Below are positions 1 through 9,685 of a stretch of DNA of 64,000 nt, in pieces. Position 1 is the first letter of the stretch, and each line of letters starts with the position of its first letter. The notes beneath the pieces are model-generated. The model did no database searches and was not told where the DNA came from. It saw only the letters and a program-made list of their open reading frames with translations. The DNA is from Methylobacterium thuringiense (GTDB lineage Bacteria; Pseudomonadota; Alphaproteobacteria; Rhizobiales; Beijerinckiaceae). The translations under genes and the position numbers were made by a program. The stretch lies in assembly GCF_022179645.1 (NCBI RefSeq), contig NZ_BPRA01000024.1:62001-126000 (forward strand). Reading direction: 5' to 3'.

Positions 1-297
1 GCTCTCGTCCTCCTGACGAGCGCCTTGGCGATGGCCCAGGCGGCTCCGGCCGGCGCCCAGCAACGGCTGGCGGTGAATCGCATGTCCTGTACCGACGCCA
101 AAGCGTTGGTGAAGCAGGATGGCGACGTCACGCTCGCCACCGGGCCGGGCATCACCGAGCGCATCGTGGCCGACCGCAGCTATTGCGAGATCACCGAGAT
201 CGCCGAGTTGCGCTTCGTGCCGACCCGCGACAACCTGCAATGTCCCGTCGGCTACCGCTGCAAGGCGCCGGATTTCGAGGACTGGAACTGGAAGTAG
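1..297 (+). CDS. Small secreted four-cysteine protein, 5' end outside the window
   Basis: The reading frame is open from base 1 to the stop at 295-297, so the true start lies to the left of the window. The visible N-terminus (ALVLLTSALAMAQAAPAGAQ) looks like the hydrophobic core and Ala-X-Ala cleavage region of a Sec signal peptide. About 75 mature residues follow with four cysteines (in MSC, SYC, LQC and YRC), which could form two disulfides in the periplasm. An internal TTG at 25 could be taken as a start but would cut the signal peptide. I do not recognise the family, so the function is unknown. Confidence 0.6.
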   Translation, partial: ALVLLTSALAMAQAAPAGAQQRLAVNRMSCTDAKALVKQDGDVTLATGPGITERIVADRSYCEITEIAELRFVPTRDNLQCPVGYRCKAPDFEDWNWK

Positions 298-539
298 CGG
301 CCGCGTCGAGCAGGCCATGGCGTCGCAGGCGATGTGCCGTAGCAGGGCGCGCCGACCCCCGCTTCGTTGCCTTTCGGAGCCTCACGGCTCGAACCTGACC
401 AAAATTTCACGAGACAGAGCCTGCTCGGCAACACTATGTCGCCACGGCGCGCCGTCAGGGGTGGCGTCCGACGCGGGCGTTGCGGCGTCCATAAATCGAG
501 CCGCCTTCAGGCGTCCGACGAATTCGAAGGGAGACCAGC

Positions 540-2654
540 GTGGCCGCACTCATGAGCGGGCTCGGCATCCAGGCCGCGCTCACCGCGATCGTCTCGCTGC
601 TGCTGCTCGTCGCGCCGGGCATGCCGTCGCCGCCGCTCTATGTCTCCCTCGCGGGTTTCGCCATGGCGGGCATCCTGCTCGCCGCGAAGAACATCTCGGC
701 CTACCTGAAGATCTTCATTTCGGTCTACGGCGTCGGCTTCCTGTTCCTCGCGGGTGCCAAGCAGGCTGCGGTGCTCGGTCTGCTCCCACCGGTGCTGGCG
801 GCGCTGCTGCCGCCGGATTTCGCGGCCACGGGCGCCGTCGTCTTCGCCGCGATCGTACTCGGCATCTCCTACCTGCAGCCGATCCGCGACATCACGCTGA
901 TCGCCGACCCCTATTTTGCAGGACACGACGCGCCGACCCCGGAGATCGGTCCGTTCCGCTTTCTCGGTGGGACCGAGGGCAAGATCGGCCAGCGGCTCGT
1001 CGCGCTCTCGATCTTCATCACATTCGCTCAGGTCGCGCTGCAGTTGCGCCTGAACTTCTGGTACCGCGACCTCTTCAACGCGCTGCAGGAGTATAAGGCC
1101 GACGTCTTCTGGTATCAGCTGATCTGGATCTTCGGGCCGCTCGCTACGGTCTGGGTCATCATCGGCATGCTCGACGTCTTCATCGACGCGAGCCTGCACA
1201 TCCGCTGGCGGACCTGGCTCACCCGCAGCCTCTACGAGCGCTGGCTCGATGGCGGCACGCATTACCGCATCCCGTTCACCGACGAGCACGCCGACAACCC
1301 CGACCAGCGCATCCAGAGCGACGTCAACCTGTTCATCCAGCAGACGACGACGCTCTCGATCCGGCTGCTGTCCCAGGCGGCGACCCTGGTCTCCTTCATG
1401 GTGATCCTGTGGGGCCTGTCGCGCGACTTCGTGCTGCCCTTCACGGATACGGTGATCCCCGGCTTCCTGGTCTGGCTGGTGATCGGCTACGCGGTGATCG
1501 GCACTTGGCTGACCCACGTCATCGGACGCCCGCTGATCGGCCTCGATTTCCGGCAGGAAAAGGTCGAGGCGGATTTCCGCTTCTCCCTCGCCCGCACCCG
1601 AATCTACAGCGAGCAGATCGCACTCTTGAGGGGTGAGCGGGCCGAGACCGTGCGCCTGCGCGGCCTGTTCGGCTCGATCATCGGCAATTACCTCGGCATC
1701 ATCTACCGGCGAATCAAGCTCGGCAGCTTCACGCTGTCCTACAGCCAGATCAGCGTCGTCTTCCCCTACATCCTGGCCGCCCCGTCCTACTTTGCGAAGA
1801 AGATCACGCTCGGCCAGTTCCAGCAGACGGGCGATGCTTTCGGCAGCGTGCAGGGCGCCCTGTCGTTCTTCATCAACTCCTACACCACGCTCGCCTCCTA
1901 CAAGGCGAACACCAACCGCCTCTCGTCCTTCAAGCGCGCCATGACCAAGGCCGAGGCGCTGAGCGGCGCCGGCTACGGCCTCGTCCAGGGCAACGAGAGC
2001 CGGGGCGACGTCACCGCGAAGGACCTCGTCCTGGCGCTGCCGGACGGCCGCGAGATCGTCCACACGCCGGGCTTCGCCCTCCAGAAGGGCGCGGCCACCC
2101 TCGTCACCGGCCCATCGGGCTCCGGCAAGTCGACGCTGTTCCGGGCGATCGCCGGAATCTGGCCGTTCGGCAAGGGACGGGTCGACGTGCCGCCGGGCCA
2201 GTCGGCGCTGCTGCTGCCGCAGCGCCCCTACATTCCCCTCGGCACGCTGCGTGGGGCGGTGAGCTACCCCAGCACGATCGACCAGTTCTCGGATGCGGCG
2301 ATCAAGGATGCGCTGATCGCGGCGCAACTGCCGCAACTCGCCGACAGTCTCGACGAGACCGACGCCTGGGACCAGCGCCTCTCCGGCGGCGAGCAACAGC
2401 GCCTCGCCATCGCTCGCGCCATCCTGGCCAAACCAGACTGGCTCTTCCTCGACGAATCCACCGCCGCCCTCGACGAGCCGAGCGAGGCGAAGATCTATAC
2501 GACGCTGCGTGAAAAGCTGCCGGGCACGACGATCGTCTCGATCGGCCACCGCTCGACCCTGCACGCCCTGCATGACGGCCGCATCGACATGCAGCCTGCG
2601 AACGACGGCCGCTTCGAGCCGAAGCGGCTGCCGGCTCCGGCTGCGGCGGAGTAG
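540..2654 (+). CDS. SbmA/BacA/YddA-type ABC transporter, fused permease and ATPase
   Basis: A 704-residue half-transporter with its membrane domain N-terminal and its ATPase C-terminal. The first 160 residues are hydrophobic, then comes the ABC_membrane_2 region with LNFWYRDLFNALQ near residue 175, typical of the YddA/SbmA group and the peroxisomal ABCD proteins. The nucleotide-binding domain has Walker A GPSGSGKST (about 524-532), signature LSGGEQQRLAIARA (about 613) and Walker B WLFLDES (about 633). It should homodimerise in the inner membrane. Relatives move peptides, vitamins or acyl compounds; the substrate here cannot be told. The GTG start at 540 is preceded by a GGGAG ribosome site; ATG at 552 is an alternative. 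Confidence 0.88.
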   Translation: MAALMSGLGIQAALTAIVSLLLLVAPGMPSPPLYVSLAGFAMAGILLAAKNISAYLKIFISVYGVGFLFLAGAKQAAVLGLLPPVLAALLPPDFAATGAVVFAAIVLGISYLQPIRDITLIADPYFAGHDAPTPEIGPFRFLGGTEGKIGQRLVALSIFITFAQVALQLRLNFWYRDLFNALQEYKADVFWYQLIWIFGPLATVWVIIGMLDVFIDASLHIRWRTWLTRSLYERWLDGGTHYRIPFTDEHADNPDQRIQSDVNLFIQQTTTLSIRLLSQAATLVSFMVILWGLSRDFVLPFTDTVIPGFLVWLVIGYAVIGTWLTHVIGRPLIGLDFRQEKVEADFRFSLARTRIYSEQIALLRGERAETVRLRGLFGSIIGNYLGIIYRRIKLGSFTLSYSQISVVFPYILAAPSYFAKKITLGQFQQTGDAFGSVQGALSFFINSYTTLASYKANTNRLSSFKRAMTKAEALSGAGYGLVQGNESRGDVTAKDLVLALPDGREIVHTPGFALQKGAATLVTGPSGSGKSTLFRAIAGIWPFGKGRVDVPPGQSALLLPQRPYIPLGTLRGAVSYPSTIDQFSDAAIKDALIAAQLPQLADSLDETDAWDQRLSGGEQQRLAIARAILAKPDWLFLDESTAALDEPSEAKIYTTLREKLPGTTIVSIGHRSTLHALHDGRIDMQPANDGRFEPKRLPAPAAAE

Positions 2655-2660
2655 GGCGAC

Positions 2661-3377
2661 CTACTTCACCAGCCCGAGCACCAACGGCACGAGGATCGCC
2701 GTCAAGAAAGCGTTCAGCCCCATGGCGATGCCGGCGAAGGTGCCGGCGACGTCGCTGACTTGGAAGGCGCGAGCCGTGCCGAGGCCGTGGGCGGCCAGAC
2801 CGGCCGCGAAGCCGCGGGCGCGCAGGTCCTTTACACGCAGGAGGTTCAGCAGCGGCGATACGATCACCGCGCCGGCGACGCCCGTCAGCATGACGAGCAC
2901 GGCGGTCAGCGTCGGGTCGCCGCCGAGCGCCTCGACGATGCCCATCGCGACGCCGGTGGTGACCGATTTCGGGGCCAGCGCGACGACGATGCCGTGCGAC
3001 AGCCCGAAGGCGCGCGCGAGCAGCACGGCCGAGGCGAGCGCGGTGACCGCCCCGACCACCAGCGCTGCGAGCATCGGCACGAGAGCCCGCAGCACCACCG
3101 CGCGGCGCTCATAGAGCGGCACGGCCAGCGCCACCGTCGCCGGCCCGAGCAGGAAATGCACGAATTGCGCGCCCTGGAAGTAGGTCGGGTAGGGTGTGCC
3201 GGTGAGCTTCAGGACGAGGCTGGTCATCCAGATCGCGTGCAGCACGGGGTTCGCCAGTGGATGGCGTCCGGTCGCCTCCGAGAATCGCTCCGCGACGACG
3301 TAGGCCAACAGCGTCACGGTCAGCCACAGCAGCGGCGTACGGGTGAGATAGACCCAGAGGGCGAACTCGCCGGTCAT
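2661..3377 (-). CDS. lrgB: LrgB family membrane protein
   Basis: A 238-residue protein made almost entirely of membrane segments, the usual length for LrgB/CidB/YohK. The family hallmark PKSVTTGVAMGI is present near residue 140. LrgB works with the small holin-like LrgA; proposed roles are control of murein hydrolase activity and export of pyruvate or glycolate in other bacteria. It overlaps the upstream lrgA by four bases (ATGA, 3374-3377), so the two are translationally coupled. The preceding + strand ABC gene ends only 6 bp away, convergent to it. Confidence 0.85.
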   Translation of the reverse strand: MTGEFALWVYLTRTPLLWLTVTLLAYVVAERFSEATGRHPLANPVLHAIWMTSLVLKLTGTPYPTYFQGAQFVHFLLGPATVALAVPLYERRAVVLRALVPMLAALVVGAVTALASAVLLARAFGLSHGIVVALAPKSVTTGVAMGIVEALGGDPTLTAVLVMLTGVAGAVIVSPLLNLLRVKDLRARGFAAGLAAHGLGTARAFQVSDVAGTFAGIAMGLNAFLTAILVPLVLGLVK

Positions 3378-3778
3378 GAGGCCACGTCCGGTCCGCGTGG
3401 ACGCACGAGGCGCGAGACGGCGACGAATGTGAGCGCCGTGGCCGACAGGGTCAGCACCACGGAGACGAGCAGGACGACGGCGAGCGCGAGGCCGTTGGCA
3501 GCGAGCACGTCGAGACGGCCGACGATCCCGACGCCCGCCGGCACGAACATTAGGGAGAGATGGGTGAGCAGACCCTTCGCGGTGCCCTCCAGCTCGCCCT
3601 GGACGAGGGGCTTCGGCAACACCCGTTCGGCCGAGCAGCGGTAGCGGTCGCGGAGCAGTAGAAAGCCGAACATCAGCGCGGCGCCGAGCACCGGACCCGG
3701 CACGGGCAGGCCGCTGCCATGGGCCACCACTTCGCCCAGCAGCTGGGCCAGCAGGATCAGGGTGAGGCTGACGATCAC
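3374..3778 (-). CDS. lrgA: CidA/LrgA family holin-like protein
   Basis: A 134-residue protein with about four membrane helices. The N-terminal half carries the family pattern LPVPGPVLGAALMFGFLLL followed by LTHLSLMFVPAGVGIV, which is diagnostic for LrgA/CidA/YohJ. It forms the usual LrgA-LrgB pair with the overlapping downstream gene. The pair is thought to sit in the cytoplasmic membrane and respond to carbon overflow or membrane potential. The exact transported substrate is not settled for the family. ATG at 3778; the TerB gene starts transcriptionally upstream on the same strand, 18 bp away. Confidence 0.85.
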   Translation of the reverse strand: MIVSLTLILLAQLLGEVVAHGSGLPVPGPVLGAALMFGFLLLRDRYRCSAERVLPKPLVQGELEGTAKGLLTHLSLMFVPAGVGIVGRLDVLAANGLALAVVLLVSVVLTLSATALTFVAVSRLVRPRGPDVAS

Positions 3779-3796
3779 GGCGCCGTCAGGCCTCCG

Positions 3797-4297
3797 TTAT
3801 GGAGCGATGGCGTCGGCGGCAGGAGCATCGCCGGCCGTCCGGGCGTTGGCGCGCGCCAGGCCGATCGCGGCCTCGTCCAAACCTAGAAGCTTGCCGAGTC
3901 GCCAGACCAGCGCTTCCTCGAACTCGTGAACCTCGCCATCCGCGCCGGCGACCGACCACGCCATCGTCAGGATCCGCTCGCGCTCGGCGCTGCCGCCCTC
4001 GCGGCCGATCAACTCCACGAGGCTCGACATGTCGCGGGTTTCCGCATCGAACGCGGCGGCGCGGCTGATCAGCTCGTTGGCCTCGCTCTCGGTGGCCGCA
4101 TAGCGCGAGCGCACCAGCCGGGTCAGGCGCTCGGACTCGGCCGGATCGAGCACGCCGTCGGCGCGGGCGACATGGACGAGCAGGGCGGTGGCCGCGAGAT
4201 GCTCGTCACCCTCTGTGGCGGCGTCCGTCCCTTGCGCGGAGCGCCCGGAGCCGAAGGCGGCGGAGGCGTATGAGATCAGTCGTGCGAACAGCGCCAT
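3797..4297 (-). CDS. TerB-domain protein
   Basis: A 166-residue, mostly helical acidic protein. Residues about 30-150 match the TerB (DjlA-like) fold: ALLVHVARADGVLDPAE early, and a second half MAWSVAGADGEVHEFE with the same ADG-x-h/E pattern. These paired acidic loops are the putative metal-binding sites of the family. Stand-alone TerB proteins are widespread in Alphaproteobacteria. Their link to tellurite is only by name, and the cellular role is unknown. It precedes lrgAB on the same strand by 18 bp, so co-transcription is possible. Confidence 0.75.
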   Translation of the reverse strand: MALFARLISYASAAFGSGRSAQGTDAATEGDEHLAATALLVHVARADGVLDPAESERLTRLVRSRYAATESEANELISRAAAFDAETRDMSSLVELIGREGGSAERERILTMAWSVAGADGEVHEFEEALVWRLGKLLGLDEAAIGLARANARTAGDAPAADAIAP

Positions 4298-4427
4298 GGT
4301 GGCCCGGGAGGCGTGAGGTGCGCCACCCTTCGTCGCCCCCTGCGTGCCGTCAAGCGACCAGCCGGGCTCGACTCCCTCGCAAGGCGAGATGGTGCGCGGC
4401 CGTGGCCCGCCTGCATCTCAACGATCC

Positions 4428-5861
4428 TCAGCGCCCGTAGATGTCCTCGACGCGGATGATGTCGTCCTCGCCGGTGTAGGAGCCGACCTGGACTTCGATC
4501 AATTCGAGCGGGATCTTGCCGGGGTTGGTCAGCCGGTGCATCGAGCCGATCGGCAGGTAGACCGCCTCGTTCTCGTGCACGAGGATGATCTGCTCGTTGA
4601 GCGTCACCTCGGCCGTGCCCTTGACCACGACCCAGTGCTCGGCCCGGTGGAAGTGCTTCTGCAGGGAGAGCCGACCACCCGGCGTCACCATGATACGCTT
4701 CACCTGGAAGCGCTCGCCGATGTCGATGCGCTGGTACCACCCCCAGGGCCGGTACATCCGCCGATGGGCGTCCGCCTCGGGATAGGCCTTCTTGCGCAGC
4801 GTCGTGACGAGTTCCTTGACCTCGCCCGAGCGCGACTTCGAGGCGACGAGCACGGCGTCGGGCGTCGCCACGACCACGACGTCGTCGAGGCCGACCACCG
4901 TGGTCAGGCCCTCGCCCTCGCTGTGGATGAGGCTGTTGCTGGTGCCGACGAGTTCCACCCGGCCGCGCACGGCGTTGCCCTGGGCGTCGCGATCGAGAAC
5001 CTGCCAGACCGCGTCCCAGGTGCCGACGTCTGACCAGGGAAAGGAGACCGGCAGCACGCCGGCATGCACCGTACGCTCCATCACGGCGTAGTCGATCGAT
5101 GTTTTCGGCGCTTGCGCGAAGGCGGCGGCGTCGAGGCGCACGAAATCGAGATCGGTGGTGGCGGCATCGAGCGCCGCACGGGCGGCGGCGAGGATCTCGG
5201 GCACGTAGGCTTCGAGTTCGGCCAGCATGATGTCGGCGCGGAACAGGAAGTAGCCCGAGTTCCACAGGGCGCCCTCGGCGATCAGCCGCTCCGCGCCGGC
5301 CGCATCCGGCTTCTCGACGAAGCGCTCGACGGCATGCAGGCCGGGCAGGCCGTCGAGGGTCGGGCCGGGGCGAACGTAGCCGTAGTCGCTGGCCGCCCGC
5401 GTGGGCTCGATCCCGAGCGTCATGATATGCCCGTTCCGCGCACCGGATGCGGCGATCCTGGCGGCGGCGGCAAAGGCCGGCGCGTCGCCGATGACATGGT
5501 CGGCGGCGAGGATGAGCACGACCGCTTCCGGGTCGCGCCGCGCGGCGGTCAGCGCGGCGACGGCGACGGCAGCGGCCGAATCCTGCCGGCTCGGCTCCAG
5601 CACGATGTCGGCGGGCACCTCCGCTTCCAGCAGCTGTTCGGCAACGATGAAGCGGGCCTCGGATGAGGCGATCACGATGGGCCGAGAGAAGACGGCCGCG
5701 TCGGTCACACGTTTCGCGGTCGCCTGGAAGGTCGAACTCTCGGCATCGACCAGGCGCGTGAACTGCTTTGGCATGCTCTCGCGGGAAGCCGGCCACAGCC
5801 GCGTGCCGGAGCCACCGCACAGGATCACCGGGAGGATCAGGTCTCGGTTGGTCTCTGTCAT
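4428..5861 (-). CDS. manC: Mannose-1-phosphate guanylyltransferase / mannose-6-phosphate isomerase
   Basis: A bifunctional type II enzyme of 477 residues, normal for ManC/CpsB/AlgA/XanB. The nucleotidyltransferase signature CGGSGTRLWPASRESMPKQF lies at residues 15-34. The C-terminal cupin isomerase domain shows GGRLSLQKHFHRAEHW and VVKGTAEVTLNEQ near residues 385-415. It makes GDP-mannose from mannose-1-phosphate and interconverts fructose-6-P and mannose-6-P in the cytosol, feeding exopolysaccharide and lipopolysaccharide sugars. No glycosyltransferase cluster is adjacent. The 188 bp upstream (5862-6049) separate it from the mutase gene on the same strand. Confidence 0.92.
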   Translation of the reverse strand: MTETNRDLILPVILCGGSGTRLWPASRESMPKQFTRLVDAESSTFQATAKRVTDAAVFSRPIVIASSEARFIVAEQLLEAEVPADIVLEPSRQDSAAAVAVAALTAARRDPEAVVLILAADHVIGDAPAFAAAARIAASGARNGHIMTLGIEPTRAASDYGYVRPGPTLDGLPGLHAVERFVEKPDAAGAERLIAEGALWNSGYFLFRADIMLAELEAYVPEILAAARAALDAATTDLDFVRLDAAAFAQAPKTSIDYAVMERTVHAGVLPVSFPWSDVGTWDAVWQVLDRDAQGNAVRGRVELVGTSNSLIHSEGEGLTTVVGLDDVVVVATPDAVLVASKSRSGEVKELVTTLRKKAYPEADAHRRMYRPWGWYQRIDIGERFQVKRIMVTPGGRLSLQKHFHRAEHWVVVKGTAEVTLNEQIILVHENEAVYLPIGSMHRLTNPGKIPLELIEVQVGSYTGEDDIIRVEDIYGR

Positions 5862-6049
5862 TCGATGGCCACTTCCCTCAGCGTTGCCGAAACGGCGATG
5901 CTCATGCGCAGCATCGACCGCAGCGCACCATTACCGAACGGCGGCCGGAAATTCCAACCACCGTCGGCATCGCAGACAACAGGACTGCCGGCTGTTCGGC
6001 CATTCGCAAGGCCGAGGCAGGTTCTCGCACGGCGAGCCGACGACGCGCG

Positions 6050-8215
6050 CTACTCGGCAGCCTGCCGCTCGATGTAACCCAGCCTGTGGTTCAGCTCGCT
6101 CATCAGCTTGACCGCGGCTTCCGCGATCACGGTGCCCGGCGGGAAGATCGCCGAGGCGCCGGCCTCGTAGAGCGCGTCGTAGTCGGCCGGCGGGATCACG
6201 CCGCCGATGACGATCATCACGTCCTCGCGGCCCTGCTCGGTCAGCGCGGTCTTCAGCTCCGGCACGAGCGTGAGGTGGCCGGCGGCCAGCGAAGAGACGC
6301 CGATGATGTGGACGTCGTTCTCCACCGCCTGACGCGCCGCCTCTTCCGGCGTCGCGAAGAGCGGCCCGATATCGACGTCGAAGCCGAGATCGGCGAAGGC
6401 CGAGGCGATCACCTTCTGGCCGCGATCGTGCCCGTCCTGGCCCATCTTGGCGACGAGGATGCGCGGGCGGCGACCATCCGCCTCCTCGAACGCCTCGACG
6501 AGCAGCCTGACCTCTTCCACCGCCGGCGACATGCCGCCCACCTCCCGCTTGTAGACGCCCGAAATCGAGCGGATCTCGGCGCGGTGACGGCCCCAGGCCT
6601 TCTCCAGCGCCTCCGAGATCTCGCCGACCGTGGCCTTCGCCCGAGCCGCGTTCACCGCGAGTTCGAGCAGGTTCTCGTCCGTGTCGACGGCCTTGGTCAG
6701 AGCGGCGAGCGCCGCGTCGACGTCGGCCTGGCTGCGCTCGGCGCGCAGGCGCTTGAGCTTGTCGATCTGCAGCGTGCGCACGTTCTTGTTGTCGACGCGC
6801 AAGAGCTCGATCTTCATCTCGTCGTCGGGCTTGTATTTGTTGATGCCGACGATGGTCTGACGGCCGGAATCGATTCGGGCCTGGGCGCGCGCCGCCGCCT
6901 CTTCGATTCGGAGCTTGGGCACGCCGGCCTCGATGGCCTTGGCCATGCCGCCGAGTTCCTCGACTTCCCTGATGTGCTCCCAAGCGCGCTTGGCGATGTC
7001 GGCGGTCAGGCGCTCGACGTAATAGGAGCCGCCCCAGGGGTCGATGATGCGCGTGGTGCCGCTCTCCTGCTGCAGAAAGAGCTGGGTGTTGCGGGCGATC
7101 CGGGCGGAGAAGTCCGTCGGCAGGGCCAGCGCCTCGTCGAGCGCATTGGTGTGCAGCGACTGCGTGCCGCCCTGCGTCGCCGCCATCGCCTCGATCGCGG
7201 TGCGGGTGACGTTGTTGAACACGTCCTGCGCGGTGAGCGACCATCCGCTCGTCTGCGAATGCGTGCGCAGCGGCAGCGACTTCTCCTTCTGCGGGTCGAA
7301 CTCCTTCACGAGCTTGGCCCAGATCAGGCGCGCCGCCCGCATCTTGGCGATCTCCATGAAGAAGTTCGTGCCGATCGCCCAGAAGAACGACAGCCGCGGT
7401 GCGAACTGGTCGATGGTCAGGCCTGCGGCGAGGCCGGCCTTGATGTATTCGACGCCGTCGGCGAGCGTGTATGCGAGTTCCAAATCGTTCGTCGCACCGG
7501 CTTCCTGCATGTGATAGCCGGAAATCGAGATCGAGTTGAACTTCGGCATGTTCTTGGACGTGTAGCCGAAGATGTCCGAGATGATCCGCATCGATCCCTT
7601 GGGGGGATAGATGTAGGTGTTGCGGACCATGAACTCCTTGAGGATGTCGTTCTGGATCGTTCCGGCGAGTTTTTCGGGCGGCACGCCCTGCTCTTCCGCC
7701 GCGACGATGTAGAGGGCGAGGATCGGCAGAACCGCGCCGTTCATCGTCATCGACACGGTCATCTCTTCGAGGGGAATCCCCGAGAACAACGTGCGCATGT
7801 CGTAGATCGAGTCGATCGCCACGCCGGCCATGCCGACGTCGCCCGAGACGCGCGGGTGGTCGGAATCGTAGCCGCGGTGGGTGGCGAGATCGAAGGCGAC
7901 CGACAGGCCCTTCTGCCCGGCTGCGAGGTTGCGGCGGTAGAAGGCGTTCGAATCTTCGGCCGTCGAGAAGCCCGCATACTGGCGGATCGTCCAGGGCTGC
8001 GAGACGTACATCGCCGGATAGGGGCCGCGCAGATACGGCGCGATGCCCGGATAGGAGTCGACACCCTCCAGCCCTTCGCGGTCCTCGGGGCCGTAGAACC
8101 CCTTCACCGGTATGCCCTCGGGGGTCATCCAGGACTCGCCCGTGGGCGGCGGCGGGGCCGGAATGGCCTCGGCCGCGTAGGAGAGGGTGGTGAAATCGGG
8201 AACGCGGGACGTCAT
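6050..8215 (-). CDS. scpA: Methylmalonyl-CoA mutase, large (catalytic) subunit
   Basis: An adenosylcobalamin enzyme that converts (R)-methylmalonyl-CoA to succinyl-CoA, used in propionyl-CoA oxidation and, in methylotrophs, the ethylmalonyl-CoA pathway. I start it at the ATG at 8215 (721 residues, [11 protein letters not shown]), which fits the family; an in-frame start further upstream (8353) would add 46 low-complexity residues. The (beta/alpha)8 substrate domain fills residues 1-550. The C-terminal B12 domain has the base-off motif GQDGHDRG, then GVSSLAAGH and IGGVIP. The small subunit gene is not in the window. Confidence 0.95.
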   Translation of the reverse strand: MTSRVPDFTTLSYAAEAIPAPPPPTGESWMTPEGIPVKGFYGPEDREGLEGVDSYPGIAPYLRGPYPAMYVSQPWTIRQYAGFSTAEDSNAFYRRNLAAGQKGLSVAFDLATHRGYDSDHPRVSGDVGMAGVAIDSIYDMRTLFSGIPLEEMTVSMTMNGAVLPILALYIVAAEEQGVPPEKLAGTIQNDILKEFMVRNTYIYPPKGSMRIISDIFGYTSKNMPKFNSISISGYHMQEAGATNDLELAYTLADGVEYIKAGLAAGLTIDQFAPRLSFFWAIGTNFFMEIAKMRAARLIWAKLVKEFDPQKEKSLPLRTHSQTSGWSLTAQDVFNNVTRTAIEAMAATQGGTQSLHTNALDEALALPTDFSARIARNTQLFLQQESGTTRIIDPWGGSYYVERLTADIAKRAWEHIREVEELGGMAKAIEAGVPKLRIEEAAARAQARIDSGRQTIVGINKYKPDDEMKIELLRVDNKNVRTLQIDKLKRLRAERSQADVDAALAALTKAVDTDENLLELAVNAARAKATVGEISEALEKAWGRHRAEIRSISGVYKREVGGMSPAVEEVRLLVEAFEEADGRRPRILVAKMGQDGHDRGQKVIASAFADLGFDVDIGPLFATPEEAARQAVENDVHIIGVSSLAAGHLTLVPELKTALTEQGREDVMIVIGGVIPPADYDALYEAGASAIFPPGTVIAEAAVKLMSELNHRLGYIERQAAE

Positions 8216-8282
8216 GGCGCTTGGGTTCTCGGGGCGTGCGGCCTTTTCGCCATTATAGGGATGGCCGGGTCGCCCGCTACTC

Positions 8283-8732
8283 CTAACGCGCGACCCCGGC
8301 GTTCGGTGGCTGCGGAGCGGCGTTCGCGACGAGCCAGGTTTTGCGCTGCTCAATCATGCGATCGAGGCGGGCGCGCCGCGATTCCTTGCGCTCGCAGTCG
8401 CCGGGGCAATCGCAGTTCGGATCGCTCCCAGAATTGCTGTCGAGGATCGACAGGATCGCGAAGCCGAGTATGACCGCCGCGAAGGCATAGAGCGGCCAGG
8501 CGAAGCCGAGGCCGACGATCACGGCGAGGCCGATCTTGAGGACCAGCGAGCCGGCGATCTTGAGCTTCAGCATGGTCGCCAGGGCACCGCCGGCTCCGAC
8601 GAAGCCGCGCAGGGCCCGCAGGATCGCGATCCGATAGCGCTTCCGGGACGCCAGCGCTTCGAGCCGGAGGAGTTCGCGCTCGACGCGGATCACAGACGGA
8701 TCGCGTGAATCACCTGTCTTCGCTGGCAGCAT
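8283..8732 (-). CDS. Small membrane protein with Cys-rich tail, unknown
   Basis: A 149-residue protein. The N-terminal 50 residues are charged and helical, two hydrophobic segments ([20 protein letters not shown] and [14 protein letters not shown]) span about residues 75-110, and the tail holds a compact cysteine motif [10 protein letters not shown] followed by basic residues. The cysteine spacing could bind a metal or a cluster on one face of the membrane. ATG at 8732 is chosen because sequence further upstream is low-complexity Ala/Arg/Pro translation typical of noncoding high-GC DNA. I do not recognise a named family. It is 67 bp upstream of the mutase start on the same strand. Confidence 0.6.
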   Translation of the reverse strand: MLPAKTGDSRDPSVIRVERELLRLEALASRKRYRIAILRALRGFVGAGGALATMLKLKIAGSLVLKIGLAVIVGLGFAWPLYAFAAVILGFAILSILDSNSGSDPNCDCPGDCERKESRRARLDRMIEQRKTWLVANAAPQPPNAGVAR

Positions 8733-8974
8733 GGTCGGTTCGCTCCGCCTTCTCGCCCGGCATCCCACGCCGTCATGAGGACGATGTCGGTGCGCGAGAA
8801 AACATGGAGCTGCCGGACACGCCAAGCCCAGGCTCGAGGGCGCCGGTGCCCGACGAGCCGATCGCTGCATTCCGGGTTCGGCGTAGGGGAGGGCGCTCGA
8901 AGGGCCGTGTCGCGGTGCGCATGGCGCCGGGATCACGGGCAGGCCGCGAAGAAGGCGCCGGCCCCCGGGCAGGG

Positions 8975-8996
8975 GGCGCGCCACGAAAGGCGCGCC
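8975..8996 (-). terminator. Hairpin of two GGCGCGCC blocks
   Basis: Two identical self-complementary 8-mers (8975-8982 and 8989-8996) flank a six-base loop ACGAAA, 16 bp past the stop of the small minus-strand gene at 9012. This gives a very stable hairpin but no U-run follows, so it may be only a weak or Rho-assisted terminator. The rest of 8733-9011 shows no credible gene. Confidence 0.35.
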
Positions 8997-9011
8997 GGCA
9001 CTGCGTCCGGA

Positions 9012-9227
9012 TCAGTTGAGGTAGGTGCGGATCCAGTTCGGGGAGAGGATCTCGCCCTCTTCCGTGATGATCCAGGGCTGTTTGGCCGGATCGGTGAGCG
9101 CACCCGCGGCGGCTTCCAGGGCCTCGCGCAGCGTGTCGTAGCGCTCGGGCTGGGCCAGGGGCGACGCGGCAGGCAGCGTGCGCCAGATCGTCAGGTCGGC
9201 CGGACGTTCGAGAGCCTCGGTTTCCAT
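9012..9227 (-). CDS. Small conserved-looking hypothetical protein (71 aa)
   Basis: ATG at 9227 is preceded by a good ribosome site, GAGGAAG, 8-10 bases upstream, which argues that this short frame is real. The 71-residue acidic product (METEALERPADLTIW...) has a helical middle (TLREALEAAAGALTDPAKQ) and ends WIITEEGEILSPNWIRTYLN. The pattern resembles small cytosolic proteins of Methylobacterium of unknown role; I cannot assign a function. No membrane segment or cysteine is present. Confidence 0.6.
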   Translation of the reverse strand: METEALERPADLTIWRTLPAASPLAQPERYDTLREALEAAAGALTDPAKQPWIITEEGEILSPNWIRTYLN

Positions 9228-9685
9228 GTCGTGGTCTTCCTCGTGAACCCTGTACGCGGTCGGTTCGTCGACGGGGCTGAGATCAGCGGCCAGCCGACGT
9301 GGTGCATATGCCAGTACGATTGGGAGCATCTGTTGGCGTCTTTGCGATCAATTCGGGCAATTGTTTCCCGATCGTCACCGTGTCGACGCAGTTCCCTGTC
9401 GCGATTGCCCGATACTGAAGAACTGGCGTCTTGCGTCACGCCTTGGATGCTCGTCACTTGCGATGCGATGACTGTGCGGTCGAAGTGTAAGCAATTCGTT
9501 AGTTTGGCGCTCACCCTACCGCAGTGCGGTGACGCACCTGCTCAGCTTGTGGACGGCTGTGGATTTTCCGCGACGCCGGCCGGGCGTTGACGGGAACGCG
9601 GCACGCGCCCACGTCATGCCGCACCCGCCCGGGCAGTTCTGCCGACGACGCCGTCGTCCCTGCTCGCGGCTTCGGGACGTGTCCG
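9228..9685. other. Intergenic region between divergent genes
   Basis: This 458-bp stretch separates the 71-aa minus-strand gene from the protease gene. Its middle (about 9300-9560) is less GC-rich than the surroundings and has no convincing reading frame. It holds two TGTGGA words ten bases apart (about 9549-9564), loosely like DnaA boxes but each off consensus. It probably carries the two divergent promoters; I cannot place a clear -35/-10 pair. Confidence 0.4.

Noticed and set aside
507-2573. A 688-residue minus-strand frame opposite the ABC transporter
   Set aside because: It mirrors the transporter codons and is Arg/Asp/Gln-rich with no hydrophobic pattern or motif.
5768-8473. A 901-residue open frame on the + strand across the mutase gene
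   Set aside because: It is the antisense shadow of the highly conserved methylmalonyl-CoA mutase; its translation is low-complexity Arg/Ala/Asp/His typical of opposite-strand frames in GC-rich DNA.
9549-9564. Two TGTGGA words that could be DnaA boxes
   Set aside because: Each is two bases off the consensus, there is no AT-rich unwinding element or box cluster, and no origin gene is adjacent.
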